Source: JAICYJ01 sp035695105
GTDB taxonomy: Bacteria; Actinomycetota; Thermoleophilia; Gaiellales; JAICJC01
Assembly (NCBI GenBank): GCA_035695105.1
Contig: DASSEV010000011.1
Coordinates: 1 to 14,101 of the forward strand
DNA: 14,101 nt
Reading direction: 5' to 3'
The notes under the pieces were generated by a model that worked only from the letters and a program-made list of their open reading frames with translations, ran no database searches and was not told the origin of the DNA. Below, piece by piece: positions 5,321 through 12,149 of this stretch. The first letter of the stretch is position 1; the number at the start of each line of letters is the position of its first letter. Position numbers and translations under genes: made by a program.

Positions 5321-6598
5321 ATGGTTCACCCGCGCTCCATGGCGCTCGCAGCGGTTCCCATCCTCGGCGTGCTCCTCCTGACGTCGATCGCCGGAGCATC
5401 CGCCACGAGCTTCACCGGCTCGGTCAGCGCCACCGGCACATCGTGGCGTGCGCACGTGTTCACGGTGAGCGGCACGGGCACGCTGACCGCCAAGCTGACC
5501 TGGTCGACCAGGTCCGCGCAGCTCAAGCTCTCGCTAGCGCGGAAGAACCCGGACGGCACGTGGACGGGAACGGCGGGACGCTCGGGAGCCCAACCCATGT
5601 CGCTCACGGCGCCGGTATCACCCGGCACCTGGCGCCTTGGCGTGAAGGCGCTGGCCGGCTCATCGTCGTACACCCTGAGCGCAACCTGGCCTGACTCCGG
5701 TCTGCCGCCGATCAGCTCGCCGCCGTACCTCACCCTGCTCTTCTCCCGCAGCGAGATCACGGCTGCGGACAACTGCGTGGCCAACGACACCGGCGTTGCC
5801 CGCCTGGACACCGTGGTCGCGCCGGAGTTCGCGCGGCGCGGAATCAAGGGCACGGGAACCGTCGAGACCGGCGTCACGCTGCAGAGCGCTCCCTCATGCC
5901 TGCACTGGAAGGAGACGCTGGCGGCGTCGTGGGATCAGCTGGCGATGCTGCGCGACACGTACGGGTGGTCGTTCGTCTCGCACTCGCGCAGCTACGCGCA
6001 GAACCTGGGGGCGCTGAGCGCTCAGGAGCAGTGGAACGAGACGTGCGGATCGATTCAGGATCTCGAGCGGCACAGCCAGACCCGGGGTGACGGTCTGTTC
6101 GCGTATCCCAACAACAAATGGGATCTGACGGTGCAGACGAACATGGTGTCGAAGTGCTTCGCGTTCGGTCGCCGGTACGGGAGCGGCGTGACGACGAAGG
6201 CGAACGGGACGACGGCGCCGTACTGGCAGTCGACACGGGGCATCAGTGGGGGCAAGTGCCGCGACAGCGCGCGGGCATGCTCGACCATGTCGACGCCCAC
6301 CGCGTACGAGTCGCCGGATGCCGTCGCAGCCGCGATCCGCGGGCTCCAGCCGAACCAGTGGCTGACGCTGCAGACCTACCTCCTCGTGACGGGCTCGCGA
6401 CCCGGGCTCTGGGATTGCACGGCTCCGAACTGGCAGGATCACTGGTCGAACGATGCCGAGCGGTACTGCTGGAACGACTACCAGCACATCCTCGACGCGA
6501 TCCCGTCCGGGGTGGTCGTCACGGATCCGAAGACGGTGGCCCAGAACTGGGGACGCACGAACTACACGCCGCCGACGACCGGCCTGGCGTCGCGCTGA
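5321..6598 (+). CDS. Secreted protein: beta-sandwich plus diverged polysaccharide-deacetylase-like (NodB-fold) domain
   Basis: A 425-residue exported protein. Residues 1-28 form a Sec signal peptide (HPR, then a hydrophobic core ALAAVPILGVLLLTSIAG) with a likely cleavage after ASA at 28. About 30-125 is a Ser/Thr-rich beta domain resembling pre-peptidase C-terminal (PPC) domains (PGTWRLGVKALAGSSSYTLSATW). About 135-410 resembles a NodB-type deacetylase: LTLLFSRSE (137-145) sits where TFDDG normally is, SFVSHSRSY (217-225) where the HxxxH zinc motif normally is, and GLFAYPNN (258-265) where the third motif (RxPY) normally is. The catalytic Asp pair and second His are not evident, so deacetylase activity is doubtful. 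All eight cysteines lie in the mature C-terminal part, suggesting disulfides. ATG 5321 is preferred because the next ATG (5339) removes the basic n-region. The fold call is moderate; the secretion call is strong. Confidence 0.7.
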   Translation: MVHPRSMALAAVPILGVLLLTSIAGASATSFTGSVSATGTSWRAHVFTVSGTGTLTAKLTWSTRSAQLKLSLARKNPDGTWTGTAGRSGAQPMSLTAPVSPGTWRLGVKALAGSSSYTLSATWPDSGLPPISSPPYLTLLFSRSEITAADNCVANDTGVARLDTVVAPEFARRGIKGTGTVETGVTLQSAPSCLHWKETLAASWDQLAMLRDTYGWSFVSHSRSYAQNLGALSAQEQWNETCGSIQDLERHSQTRGDGLFAYPNNKWDLTVQTNMVSKCFAFGRRYGSGVTTKANGTTAPYWQSTRGISGGKCRDSARACSTMSTPTAYESPDAVAAAIRGLQPNQWLTLQTYLLVTGSRPGLWDCTAPNWQDHWSNDAERYCWNDYQHILDAIPSGVVVTDPKTVAQNWGRTNYTPPTTGLASR

Positions 6599-6622
6599 CG
6601 GCCCAGCGCAGCGACGTATGAT
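6595..6622 (+). promoter_or_regulatory. Promoter with CTGACG -35 and TATGAT -10, leaderless type
   Basis: CTGACG (6595-6600) resembles the TTGACA -35 element and is separated by 16 bases from TATGAT (6617-6622), a five-of-six match to TATAAT. Exactly six bases (6623-6628) then precede the ATG at 6629. This is the best-formed promoter in the window. Its -35 overlaps the stop codon of the preceding secreted-protein gene. No Shine-Dalgarno sequence is present. Confidence 0.65.
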
Positions 6623-6628
6623 CGAGCG

Positions 6629-7060
6629 ATGCGCGTCCGGACCACGACCCGGATCGACTCGTCGCCCGAGCAGGTGTTCGACACCCTGGCCGACGTGCGG
6701 AACGACGTCCGGTGGAACAGCCGGGTAAGCAAGGCGGAGCTGGAGAGCTCGGAACCGGTCGGACTCGGGTCGCAGTTCAGGATGGTCAACGGCGGCGCGC
6801 GGTACGACGTCACGCTCACGACGCACGAACGGCCGTCACGGCTCGTGCTGGAGGCACGCGGGAAGCCGGAGGTCACGATCGCCTACACGGTGGCGCCCGT
6901 CGACGGTGGCGGCACCGACCTGCACAGCGACTTCGACTTCCGCCCGGCTGGCGGGCAGAAGGTGCTGTTCGCGCTGGTAGGGCCGCTGATCCGGCGCGAG
7001 ATCCCGAAGCAGTTCGCCGGACTCAAGGCGTATTGCGAGCGCGGCGACGAGACGTCGTAG
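6629..7060 (+). CDS. SRPBCC (START-like / polyketide cyclase 2) family protein
   Basis: A 143-residue protein of typical length for the Polyketide_cyc2 subgroup. It starts with the family's first strand and helix (VRTTTRIDSSPEQVFDTLADVRND, about 2-25), followed by the W-containing turn VRWNSRVSKAEL, GLGSQFRMV and a central hydrophobic sheet. The C-terminal helix runs through LFALVGPLIRREIPKQFAGLKAYCE (about 112-136). These proteins form a helix-grip fold with a hydrophobic ligand pocket. The ligand here is unknown, and the neighbours give no pathway context. The ATG is fixed by the adjacent leaderless-type promoter. It lies 30 bases after the secreted-protein gene on the same strand but appears to have its own promoter. 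Its stop (7058-7060) directly abuts the 3' end of the convergent tRNA gene. Confidence 0.88.
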   Translation: MRVRTTTRIDSSPEQVFDTLADVRNDVRWNSRVSKAELESSEPVGLGSQFRMVNGGARYDVTLTTHERPSRLVLEARGKPEVTIAYTVAPVDGGGTDLHSDFDFRPAGGQKVLFALVGPLIRREIPKQFAGLKAYCERGDETS

Positions 7061-7133
7061 AGCCGACGCGGGGACTCGAACCCCGGACCCCATCATTACG
7101 AGTGATGTGCTCTACCAGCTGAGCTACGTCGGC
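7061..7133 (-). tRNA. tRNA-Thr (anticodon CGT)
   Basis: Read on the minus strand it folds as a complete 73-nt tRNA. The acceptor GCCGACG/CGTCGGC has seven perfect pairs, followed by TA, D-stem GCTC/GAGC with loop AGCTGGTA, anticodon stem CATCA/TGATG with loop CTCGTAA, variable loop GGGTC, and T-stem CGGGG/CCCCG with loop TTCGAGT. The anticodon CGT (7098-7100) reads the threonine codon ACG, common in GC-rich genomes. The discriminator base is U at 7061, and the 3' CCA is not encoded. A TAGAAT -10 lies upstream. The 3' end touches the stop codon of the convergent SRPBCC gene with no gap. Confidence 0.97.
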
Positions 7134-7145
7134 ATCTGGCTGAAT

Positions 7146-7164
7146 ATCGGCCAGGCCGGCCGAT
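7146..7164. repeat. Perfect 7-bp inverted repeat between the SDR gene and the tRNA
   Basis: ATCGGCC (7146-7152), five-base loop AGGCC, then GGCCGAT (7158-7164). It follows the SDR stop (7175) and precedes the tRNA 5' end (7133), both on the minus strand. It could end SDR transcription or form a hairpin in the tRNA precursor leader. It overlaps the edge of the tRNA -10 box by two bases and is not followed by a T-run. Confidence 0.4.
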
Positions 7165-7168
7165 TCTA
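7163..7168 (-). promoter_or_regulatory. -10 element (TAGAAT) for tRNA-Thr
   Basis: TAGAAT on the minus strand is a five-of-six match to TATAAT and lies 29 bases upstream of the mature tRNA 5' end, just after the stop of the SDR gene. Transcription would start near 7156, giving a short precursor leader to be removed by RNase P. No clear -35 is visible. Confidence 0.55.
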
Positions 7169-7174
7169 GCGCCC

Positions 7175-8017
7175 CTATTCGGCCAGCCCACCGGCGCCGA
7201 GCAGCTCGCGCAGGATCGGCTCCGGGCCGTGGAACGCCGTCGACGAGGCGTCCACCGCAATCGACCCGCCGTCCACCGGGATCTCGATCCCGTTGACGTA
7301 GCTGGCATCATCGCTCGCGAGGAAGCGCACCACCGCTGCGATCTCCGAAGGCTCGGCCGGCCTGCGAAGCGGCGAGTCACGCGTGCACAAGGCATACGCC
7401 CGCTCCAGGTCCGTGCCCCACGCCTCCGCCACGGCGCTCATGTCCTCATCCCCCATCGGCGTACGCACCCAGCCGGGGCATACCGTGTTCGCACGCACGC
7501 CGTGGGGCCCGTAGTCGTTCGCGATGCAGCGCGTCATCATCACGAGCCCCGCCTTGGACGTGCAGTAGGACGCCCACCCGGGCCCCGCCTGCCAGGCGTT
7601 CGTCGAGGCCACGTTGACGATGCATCCGCCCCGCGCCATCAGCTGCGGCAGCGCCGCTCGCGCGAGCAGGAACGGGCCGGTCAGGTTGATGCGCATCGTC
7701 TGATCCCAGCCCTCCGGCGTGTCGTCTCCCACCGGAGCGCTGTCACCGACGCCGTGGTTGCACACGAGCACGTCGAGGCCCCCGAACGCGTTTACGACAG
7801 TGCCGACCGCCGCGTCCGCCCCGCTCTCCATGCCGACGTCGCCGGATATGACAACGGAGCGGCCCTCCGGAAGCGCAGCCGCCGTCGCCTCCAGCGGCTC
7901 GCGTCTGCGACCGGCCAGCCCCACCGCGTAGCCGTCTGCCGCGAACCGCTCGGCCACCGCCCGTCCGATCCCCGTTCCGGCGCCGGTCACCAGCGCCGCT
8001 CTCACCCCGTTGCTCAT
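7175..8017 (-). CDS. Classical short-chain dehydrogenase/reductase (SDR)
   Basis: A 280-residue NAD(P)-dependent oxidoreductase with all classical SDR landmarks: TGAGTGIG (11-18, cofactor loop), D60-V61, NHG (87-89, in place of NAG), N111, catalytic S138, and Y151xxxK155. The C-terminal PGWVRTP (181-187) and the FLASDDASYVNGIEIPVDGG segment complete the family signature. Arginines at 37-38, after the second beta strand, suggest NADP(H) preference. The substrate cannot be deduced. The C-terminus extends about 25 residues past the usual end (IAVDASSTAFHG onward). The ATG at 8017 has a GGAGGA ribosome binding site (8021-8026) and an upstream TAGCCT -10 box, so it is leadered and probably independent of the transporter pair 48 bases upstream. 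The tRNA-Thr follows on the same strand. Confidence 0.95.
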   Translation of the reverse strand: MSNGVRAALVTGAGTGIGRAVAERFAADGYAVGLAGRRREPLEATAAALPEGRSVVISGDVGMESGADAAVGTVVNAFGGLDVLVCNHGVGDSAPVGDDTPEGWDQTMRINLTGPFLLARAALPQLMARGGCIVNVASTNAWQAGPGWASYCTSKAGLVMMTRCIANDYGPHGVRANTVCPGWVRTPMGDEDMSAVAEAWGTDLERAYALCTRDSPLRRPAEPSEIAAVVRFLASDDASYVNGIEIPVDGGSIAVDASSTAFHGPEPILRELLGAGGLAE

Positions 8018-8045
8018 GGCTCCTCCGTGCCTCGACGAGCGCGCG

Positions 8046-8051
8046 AGGCTA
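8046..8051 (-). promoter_or_regulatory. -10 element (TAGCCT) for the SDR gene
   Basis: TAGCCT on the minus strand lies about 28 bases upstream of the ATG, predicting a start near 8039 and a leader of about 20 bases with the GGAGGA ribosome binding site. It is identical to the -10 box proposed for the MFS gene at 4813. Confidence 0.5.
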
Positions 8052-8065
8052 CAGGACGCCGGTGC

Positions 8066-8518
8066 CTACGACAGGGACTGCCGGACGTAGCCGATCAGCT
8101 TGTCGATCGGAGCAGCCGCCACGGCGGCTCGCAGCAAGAACGCCTCGACACCGTTGATCGCACCGCTGTGCTCGCCGTCGTCGATCGCCCGATTGAGGCC
8201 GGCCCGAGCCGCGTCATCGATCCGGGACTTCGTGAACCCATGCTTGCGTGCGAAGGCGTTCAGCCGGCTCTGGTCGGCGAATGCGATGGTGAGCTCCTCG
8301 CGTGACACCCCGAGCGTGCACGCCGCACCACCGAGCGCCGACACGGCCACCTGCGTCTCGATCTGCGACAGCCCGCTGGTGTGCGGCCACTGCCTGGGTT
8401 TGCACGGATCCGGCGTCGCGGCCGGGGCGTAGTCCGTGCCACCCGCGAGCGCATAGACGCCCACGAGCATGACAGCCGCGACGACCGCGACCACGACGGA
8501 GGTCACGCCCCGGCTCAC
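8066..8518 (-). CDS. Small membrane-anchored protein coupled to the MFS transporter (150 aa)
   Basis: Starts at GTG 8518, which overlaps the TGA of the upstream MFS gene (GTGA), so the two are translationally coupled. The N-terminus has one hydrophobic segment (about 7-26, VTSVVVAVVAAVMLVGVYAL), an uncleaved anchor or signal peptide. A short Pro/Cys linker (APAATPDPCKPRQW, 31-44) follows, then a helical domain containing QVAVSALGGAACTLGVSREEL (56-76) and ending LIGYVRQSLS. Two cysteines (39 and 67) could form a disulfide outside the cytoplasm. I recall similar PxPCxPR...ALDGAACxLGVSREEL proteins downstream of MFS genes in Thermoleophilia, but this is memory, not a search. Likely role: accessory subunit or partner of the transporter (inference). 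The same reading frame stays open across the whole MFS gene, which could mislead automatic gene callers into a 733-residue false protein. Confidence 0.8.
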   Translation of the reverse strand: MSRGVTSVVVAVVAAVMLVGVYALAGGTDYAPAATPDPCKPRQWPHTSGLSQIETQVAVSALGGAACTLGVSREELTIAFADQSRLNAFARKHGFTKSRIDDAARAGLNRAIDDGEHSGAINGVEAFLLRAAVAAAPIDKLIGYVRQSLS

Positions 8519-9846
8519 AGCTCCGGCCTTCCCCGAAGCAGCGGAATCGCAGCCGCGAGCGCGAGCAGCGCCGCGACCGCGAAGCTGCGGCTGAACGCGT
8601 GGGTCACGGCCCGGTCGATCTGATCCTGGATCGCCGACTCGAGCTGCGCCTTGCCCGGCACGTCGCCGACCTTGTCGAAGGCCGGCCCGATGTCGGGCGG
8701 CCGGGTGACCGAGCCCGAGGTGATCTGGTCGACGAGTGCGGTGCCCAGCGCGAGCTTCTTCGACAGGTCGAGCGGCGAGTCGAGGATCAGGCGCGTGCCG
8801 GCCAGCTCCGCCTTGTTCTGCTGATCCGTCAGGTCGGAGGTGAAGAGCGGCGTCAGGATCAGCAGGCCGAGGCACACGCCGGCATGGCGCGACGCGAGCG
8901 TCCACCCGCCGTGGATGGCCAGCGGCGAGCGTCCATGCAGCGCGTCCTCGGTCAGTGCGCCGAGGGCCAGCGCGAGACCGATGCCGATTGCGATCTGCGG
9001 GGGGATCAGCCAGGCCCACCTGGCTGCCGGAATCAGGGCGAGCGCCCCCAGGCCTCCGGCGACGAGGATCGCACCGGAGATCGCACGCATGCGCGGTGGG
9101 ATGCCGTGCGGGATGACGAGGTATCCGCCGGCGGCGGCCAGCGGCATGACGGTGACGATCGTCGCGGCGGCCAGCGGCGTGTGACCCCAGCCGTTGATCA
9201 GCAGCAGCACGATCAGAAACAGCGCCGCTGTGAGCGCAGCGGACAACAGCGCGAGCGAGAGGTTGGGGCCGATCGCCGGTCTGCCGGGAGAGCCGGCGTG
9301 GGAGGCCGGCACATCGCGCGGCACGAACACGAGCGCGATCAGCGCCAGGGGCACCTGCACGAAGAAGATCGCCTCCCAGCTGATCAGCTGGGTGAGCGCG
9401 CCGCCGATGGCAGGGCCGGCCGCGGCGCCAACGATGCCCGCCGCAGCCCAGACGGCCACGGCGCGGCTCTCGTACCGCATCACCGTGGAGAGCAGCTCGA
9501 GCGCGGCGCATACGGCGGCTGCGCCGCCGATCGCCTGCAGGCCGCGGAACGTGAGCAGCCAGGTGAAGCTGGGCGAGAGCGCGCAGCCGAGCGAGGCGCC
9601 CGCGAAAAGGAGCAGGCCCGCGCTGCAGACCCGGCCCGGTGCGATCCGGCGCGAGAGCATGGCGGCCGGCACGGCGGCGATTGCCATGACGAGGTTGAAC
9701 AGGGTCAGCACCCACGCGACGCTGTCGATCGCGACGTTGAACCGGTCGAGGATGTCCGGTAGCGCGAGGATCACGACCGACGAGTCGGCGAGCACCAGGC
9801 CGACTGCGAGGCCGAGGGCAGCCACCGTGCGTTGCTCGCGCGTCAC
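8515..9846 (-). CDS. MFS transporter, DHA2-type (drug:H+ antiporter-2, probably 14 TM)
   Basis: A 443-residue polytopic protein. The first helix ends in LADSSVVILALPDI (about 19-32), the diverged form of the LDxTIVNVALP motif characteristic of the DHA2 family. Helices follow throughout; AMLSRRIAPGRV sits at the motif-A loop and GPAIGGALTQLISWEAIFFVQVPL at the motif-C/helix-5 region, both typical of DHA2 carriers. A large polar loop (about 325-410, containing DLTDQQNKAEL and DKVGDVPGKAQLE) lies before the last helix, as in QacA/EmrB-like proteins. Substrate unknown; efflux of drugs or lipophilic metabolites is the family norm. The GTG start is supported by a TACCGT -10 box seven bases upstream and by no Shine-Dalgarno sequence. 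The stop overlaps the start of the small anchored protein. Confidence 0.9.
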   Translation of the reverse strand: MTREQRTVAALGLAVGLVLADSSVVILALPDILDRFNVAIDSVAWVLTLFNLVMAIAAVPAAMLSRRIAPGRVCSAGLLLFAGASLGCALSPSFTWLLTFRGLQAIGGAAAVCAALELLSTVMRYESRAVAVWAAAGIVGAAAGPAIGGALTQLISWEAIFFVQVPLALIALVFVPRDVPASHAGSPGRPAIGPNLSLALLSAALTAALFLIVLLLINGWGHTPLAAATIVTVMPLAAAGGYLVIPHGIPPRMRAISGAILVAGGLGALALIPAARWAWLIPPQIAIGIGLALALGALTEDALHGRSPLAIHGGWTLASRHAGVCLGLLILTPLFTSDLTDQQNKAELAGTRLILDSPLDLSKKLALGTALVDQITSGSVTRPPDIGPAFDKVGDVPGKAQLESAIQDQIDRAVTHAFSRSFAVAALLALAAAIPLLRGRPEL

Positions 9847-9853
9847 GGGCGGA

Positions 9854-9859
9854 ACGGTA
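9854..9859 (-). promoter_or_regulatory. -10 element (TACCGT) for the DHA2 transporter
   Basis: TACCGT on the minus strand is followed by seven bases and then the GTG at 9846, so the mRNA would start at or one base before the start codon. It shares an 89-base divergent region with the epimerase promoter. Confidence 0.5.
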
Positions 9860-9923
9860 CCTGCCCTGCATTGAGCGGGCTCTGAGAAGGAGCACGGGGC
9901 CGTCCACGCAGCCTGGCGTTATG

Positions 9924-9929
9924 TAGGGT
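9924..9929 (+). promoter_or_regulatory. -10 element (TAGGGT), leaderless type, for the epimerase
   Basis: TAGGGT is followed by exactly six bases (9930-9935) and the ATG at 9936. An overlapping candidate TATGTA starts at 9920. No ribosome binding site is adjacent; an AAGGAG near 9890 is too distant to serve this start. Confidence 0.5.
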
Positions 9930-9935
9930 GCGCCG

Positions 9936-10931
9936 ATGCTGACCCTCGTCACCGGCGCGACCGGGTACATCGGCGTCGAGCTGATCCGGCAGCTGCGGGC
10001 CCAGGGCCGCGACGTGCGGGCGCTGATCCGCAACTGGGACGCGGAGGAGCGGCTCGCAGGGACCGGTGCCGCCGCAGTGCTGGGCGACGTGACCGAGCCC
10101 GACACGTTGCCCGCCGCGCTCGAGGGCGTCACCCGCGTGTTCCACCTCGCCGGCGCGGTCGGCCACCGCGCGGGCGACGAGCCGCGGCTGCAGCGGGTGA
10201 ACGTTGAGGGAGCCCAGCACCTGCTCGACGCGGCGGCACGCGCGGACGTCGAACGCGTCGTCTTCACGTCGAGCGTCGGCGCGATGGGACCGGCGGCCTC
10301 GCCCGGCTACCCGCGCAGCGAGCAGCACTTCTTGCTCGACGGCGATGACGGCCGCGGCGACTTCCGCTACGCCCGCTCGAAGGCGCTAGGAGAGCAGGCG
10401 GCCCTCTCCGCTGCCAAGGAAGGGCTCGACGTGGTCGTCGTCAACCCGGGCTTCGTGCTCGGTCCCGGCGACGTCCACCGCGTCTCAGCCTGGCCGATCG
10501 AGGAGTACCTGCGCGGGCTGCTGCGGTTCACCGTCCACGGCGGCCTCTCCTACGTCGACGTGCGGGACGTCGCCGCCGGCCACCTGCTGGCCGAGGAGCG
10601 CGGCCGGTCGGGGGAGCGCTACATCCTCACCAACGACGAGGGCAACCTGCCGTATCCCGAGTTCTTCGACCGCGTCGGCGACGCGGCCGGTCACCGCCGC
10701 TGGACGGTGAAGGTGCCGGTCGGGGCGCTCACCCCTGGGCTCAAGGCGGCACGCGTGCTTCGGCTGCGGATGGTGCCGCTGGACGAGAACGAGCTGCGGT
10801 CGGGCGCGTACTGGTGGTACTACACGTCGGCGAAGGCCCGCGAGCAGCTCGGCTTCACGGTGCGGCCGCTGGACGAGACGCTGGCCGACACGATCGCCTG
10901 GTTTCGCGCCGACGGCTACCACCGGCACTGA
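9936..10931 (+). CDS. NAD-dependent epimerase/dehydratase (extended SDR)
   Basis: A 331-residue protein. The N-terminal Rossmann motif TGATGYIG (6-13) is followed by GDVTEPDTL (50-58), FHLAGAVG (69-76), NVEGAQHLLDAA (89-100), TSSVGAMG (111-118) and the catalytic YARSK (145-149), then VNPGFVLGPGD. This is the complete extended-SDR set, most like the dihydroflavonol-4-reductase/hopanoid-associated epimerase subgroup. The usual substrates are nucleotide sugars, sterol-like alcohols or small ketones; which applies here cannot be told. No sugar-biosynthesis cluster surrounds it. The ATG follows a leaderless-type -10 box. The gene converges on the serine hydrolase with only six bases between the two stops. 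Confidence 0.93.
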   Translation: MLTLVTGATGYIGVELIRQLRAQGRDVRALIRNWDAEERLAGTGAAAVLGDVTEPDTLPAALEGVTRVFHLAGAVGHRAGDEPRLQRVNVEGAQHLLDAAARADVERVVFTSSVGAMGPAASPGYPRSEQHFLLDGDDGRGDFRYARSKALGEQAALSAAKEGLDVVVVNPGFVLGPGDVHRVSAWPIEEYLRGLLRFTVHGGLSYVDVRDVAAGHLLAEERGRSGERYILTNDEGNLPYPEFFDRVGDAAGHRRWTVKVPVGALTPGLKAARVLRLRMVPLDENELRSGAYWWYYTSAKAREQLGFTVRPLDETLADTIAWFRADGYHRH

Positions 10932-10941
10932 GCAAGCTCAG
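10928..10941. repeat. Palindrome containing both convergent stop codons
   Basis: CTGAGC (10928-10933), AA, GCTCAG (10936-10941). The TGA of the epimerase lies in the left arm and the TGA of the minus-strand hydrolase in the right arm. As RNA it could form only a five-pair stem with a CAAG loop, so it is a weak terminator at best. It is the only symmetrical element in the six-base gap. Confidence 0.45.
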
Positions 10942-12134
10942 CCGGCGAGCGCCTCTGCGATCGCGCGCGCGGCGGCAAGCGTCGCGGCGCTGAGGTCGTC
11001 GTCGAGCGGTGCCGGCCGGGTCGACAGCTTCACGCAGACCACGTTTGCCGGGACGTTGACGTAGGCGTGCTGGCCGTGGATGCCGAGCCCGGTGTACTCC
11101 TCCCCCGGCTTCAGCACCCACCACTGGTTGCGGTAGAACCCGCCCGGCATCCACTCCTCATCCTCGGTCGGCTCGAAGGCCGCTCGGCACTCGGCGTCGC
11201 CGTTCCGCGTGTCCATGATCCACTCGCGCGGCACCACCTGGCGGTCGCCGGCGACGCCCTCGCGCAGATGCATCAGCGCGAAGCGGGCCAGGTCGCGCAG
11301 CGTCACGCAGATGCCGCCGTCCGGCAGCGTGATGCCGTGCCGAATCGTGATGTCTGCGTCCTGCTCCGCACCGATCTGCGACCAGATGGTGCGGGAGATC
11401 AACTCCGGGTACCGCTGGCCTGAGGTGCGCTCGAGCATCCAGCCGAGGAGCTCCGTCAGGATCGACCGGTAGTCGAACAGCTCGCCGTGCGCACGAGCGT
11501 TGCCAAGCGCGGCGATCTGCTCGTACACGTTCGCAACCGGCGGGTCGCCCTTCCATCGCCGCCAGCCGGCCAGCACCTCGGTCAGGAAGACGTCCGCGTC
11601 GGGGCTGTCGTAGGTCTCGTCGTACGCCGTTCCCGTCCGCATGTCGAGCACGTGCCGCACGGTGGCGCCCTCGAAGCTGGTGCTACGCAGCTCGGGCAGC
11701 ACGTCGGTGACCAGCGTCGAGGGGGTCAGCGCGCCCTCGCCGATCACGACGCCGGCCGCCGTCCCGGCGATCGATTTCGACACCGACTGCAGCAGATGGG
11801 TCGTCGAGGGGGTCATCCCCGGCCCGTACGTCTCGAACACGATCCGTCCGTCGTGCAGCACGAGGAAGCCGTCCGTGTAGCTGCGCGCGATCATCTCGCC
11901 GACGGTGATCCGCCCGCCGGCCGTCTCGAACTCGAGTGATGTGAGGTCGCGCTCCGCCCGCGGCAGCTCGAGCACCGGTCCACTGCCGCGCTCGATGCGC
12001 GCCGTCGGCACCACCTCGCGGGTGTGCAGAAAGCCCCAGCGCAGGTGGGGATACGTCGACCAGTTGTGCACGCCGACGATCGAGTCCCCGGTCGGCGGCG
12101 TGCCCTGCATGAGCCAGCTGGTGTCATCGGTCAC
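10938..12134 (-). CDS. Serine hydrolase, beta-lactamase class C fold, NylB (6-aminohexanoate-dimer hydrolase)-like
   Basis: A 398-residue protein with the SxxK catalytic motif S117-V-S-K120 (in LLQSVSKSIAG), the second-motif tyrosine Y222 in FDYRSILTELLGWMLE, and HGQ (353-355) where class C enzymes and esterases have the KTG/HxG motif. The sequences TGTAYDETYDSPDAD (167-181) and FDYRS are characteristic of the NylB-like branch rather than true beta-lactamases. There is no signal peptide, so the enzyme is probably cytoplasmic, as NylB is. Likely reaction: hydrolysis of an ester or amide through an acyl-serine intermediate; real substrate unknown, and nylon-oligomer activity should not be assumed. 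The GTG start lies 12 bases downstream of the ABC permease, so co-transcription is likely, but a TAACAT -10 box nine bases upstream could also drive it. It converges on the epimerase. Confidence 0.9.
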   Translation of the reverse strand: MTDDTSWLMQGTPPTGDSIVGVHNWSTYPHLRWGFLHTREVVPTARIERGSGPVLELPRAERDLTSLEFETAGGRITVGEMIARSYTDGFLVLHDGRIVFETYGPGMTPSTTHLLQSVSKSIAGTAAGVVIGEGALTPSTLVTDVLPELRSTSFEGATVRHVLDMRTGTAYDETYDSPDADVFLTEVLAGWRRWKGDPPVANVYEQIAALGNARAHGELFDYRSILTELLGWMLERTSGQRYPELISRTIWSQIGAEQDADITIRHGITLPDGGICVTLRDLARFALMHLREGVAGDRQVVPREWIMDTRNGDAECRAAFEPTEDEEWMPGGFYRNQWWVLKPGEEYTGLGIHGQHAYVNVPANVVCVKLSTRPAPLDDDLSAATLAAARAIAEALAG

Positions 12135-12143
12135 GGCCGCGTG

Positions 12144-12149
12144 ATGTTA
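12144..12149 (-). promoter_or_regulatory. Possible -10 element (TAACAT) for the serine hydrolase
   Basis: TAACAT on the minus strand begins with the TAA stop codon of the ABC permease and ends nine bases before the GTG at 12134, giving a leader of two to three bases. Read-through from the ABC operon is the alternative. Confidence 0.35.

Noticed and set aside
9885..9900. AAGGAG-like ribosome binding site in the divergent intergenic region
   Set aside because: No start codon lies at a usable distance downstream, and the epimerase ATG is about 40 bases away.
8066..10267. 733-residue minus-strand open frame
   Set aside because: Its first 580 or so residues are arginine/alanine/proline-rich shadow sequence of the DHA2 MFS gene and of the opposite-strand epimerase. 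Only the last 150 codons, from GTG 8518, look like a protein.
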